A DNA stretch of 64,000 nucleotides from JAUILA01 sp050289805. Its GTDB lineage: Bacteria > Bacteroidota > Bacteroidia > Cytophagales > Cyclobacteriaceae. The DNA lies in assembly GCA_050289805.1 (NCBI GenBank), contig JBNKGL010000011.1, forward strand, positions 60,128 to 124,127. Direction: 5' to 3'. Below, one piece after another: positions 63,943 to 64,000 of the stretch (position 1 is its first letter; every line of letters begins with the position of its first letter). Made by a program: the position numbers and the translations under genes. The notes below the pieces were generated by a model. The model worked only from the letters and a program-made list of their open reading frames with translations. It made no database searches and was not told the DNA's origin.

Positions 63943-64000
63943 TAGATCGTCCAGAAGGGCAGGCCTCCTCAGACACGGCCCAGACCGGTCCTTCCTCTCT

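Noticed and set aside
63911..63950. Possible CRISPR array
   Set aside because: The repeats are 7 bp with no spacers; it is a simple tandem repeat.

Overview
The window looks like chromosomal DNA of a free-living, probably marine or sediment heterotroph of the Bacteroidota, most likely order Cytophagales. The reasons are the many short lipoprotein signal peptides (hydrophobic stretch ending in G/S/A-C), two DUF6090-type membrane proteins, a PadR plus FtsX-type permease pair with the N-terminal prefix domain common in that order, DUF5689 and DUF3347 proteins, an RHS relic with the 'HLGNVRTTF' core, and weak Shine-Dalgarno sites. This placement is inference from gene families; no rRNA is present.

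Layout. 1-2910: a 5'-truncated RHS/YD-repeat gene running off the left edge, then an AT-rich 100-bp segment with a large imperfect palindrome flanked by two perfect DnaA-box 9-mers, a broken unrecognised ORF, a geneless stretch and a tRNA-Val with its terminator. 3243-9608: secreted arylsulfatase, GH20 hexosaminidase, DUF1254/DUF1214 lipoprotein and a TetR regulator. 9950-18765: an AT-rich MalT-like LuxR regulator, a small conserved protein, two SMP-30-type beta-propellers, an acetoacetate-decarboxylase-like enzyme, a 3-hydroxyacyl-CoA-dehydrogenase-like enzyme and an SDR. Together these read as a lactone/3-hydroxy-acid degradation pathway. 19898-28910: an eight-gene minus-strand copper cassette. 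It holds two paralogous regulators that fuse an HMA-like CxxC domain to an AraC HTH, a CopA ATPase, a flavin/2Fe-2S reductase, an HMA chaperone, a DUF3347 protein, a multicopper oxidase fused to a CopB-like barrel, and a DUF5689 lipoprotein.

29200-38460: hydrolase/ECF sigma/membrane partner in overlapping frames, a TPR-LuxR regulator, an amidohydrolase, a SnoaL-like lipoprotein, DUF6090, a second sulfatase and a GH73-type glucosaminidase. 38586-43228: small envelope proteins and a surface-glycan trio (FkbM methyltransferase, flippase, GT4). 43458-49929: PadR plus permease, a serine hydrolase, a CBM48-esterase and a divergent NrtR-type regulator with a degenerate Nudix box and a clear operator. 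49944-54591: an outer-membrane barrel, a third sulfatase, a Prx-like protein, an autoregulated XRE/4-TM pair, a deleted DUF6090 gene and a lipoprotein cytochrome c.

54605-59463: a minus-strand catabolic operon of alpha/beta hydrolase, aldolase-SDR fusion, phosphoenolpyruvate-hydrolase-family protein and Tm-1-like protein. 59604-62461: KorAB 2-oxoacid:ferredoxin oxidoreductase. 62511-63876: DinB-like protein and 1-Cys peroxiredoxin, followed by TAGTCAG heptamer repeats near the right edge. No CRISPR, complete insertion sequence or prophage was seen.
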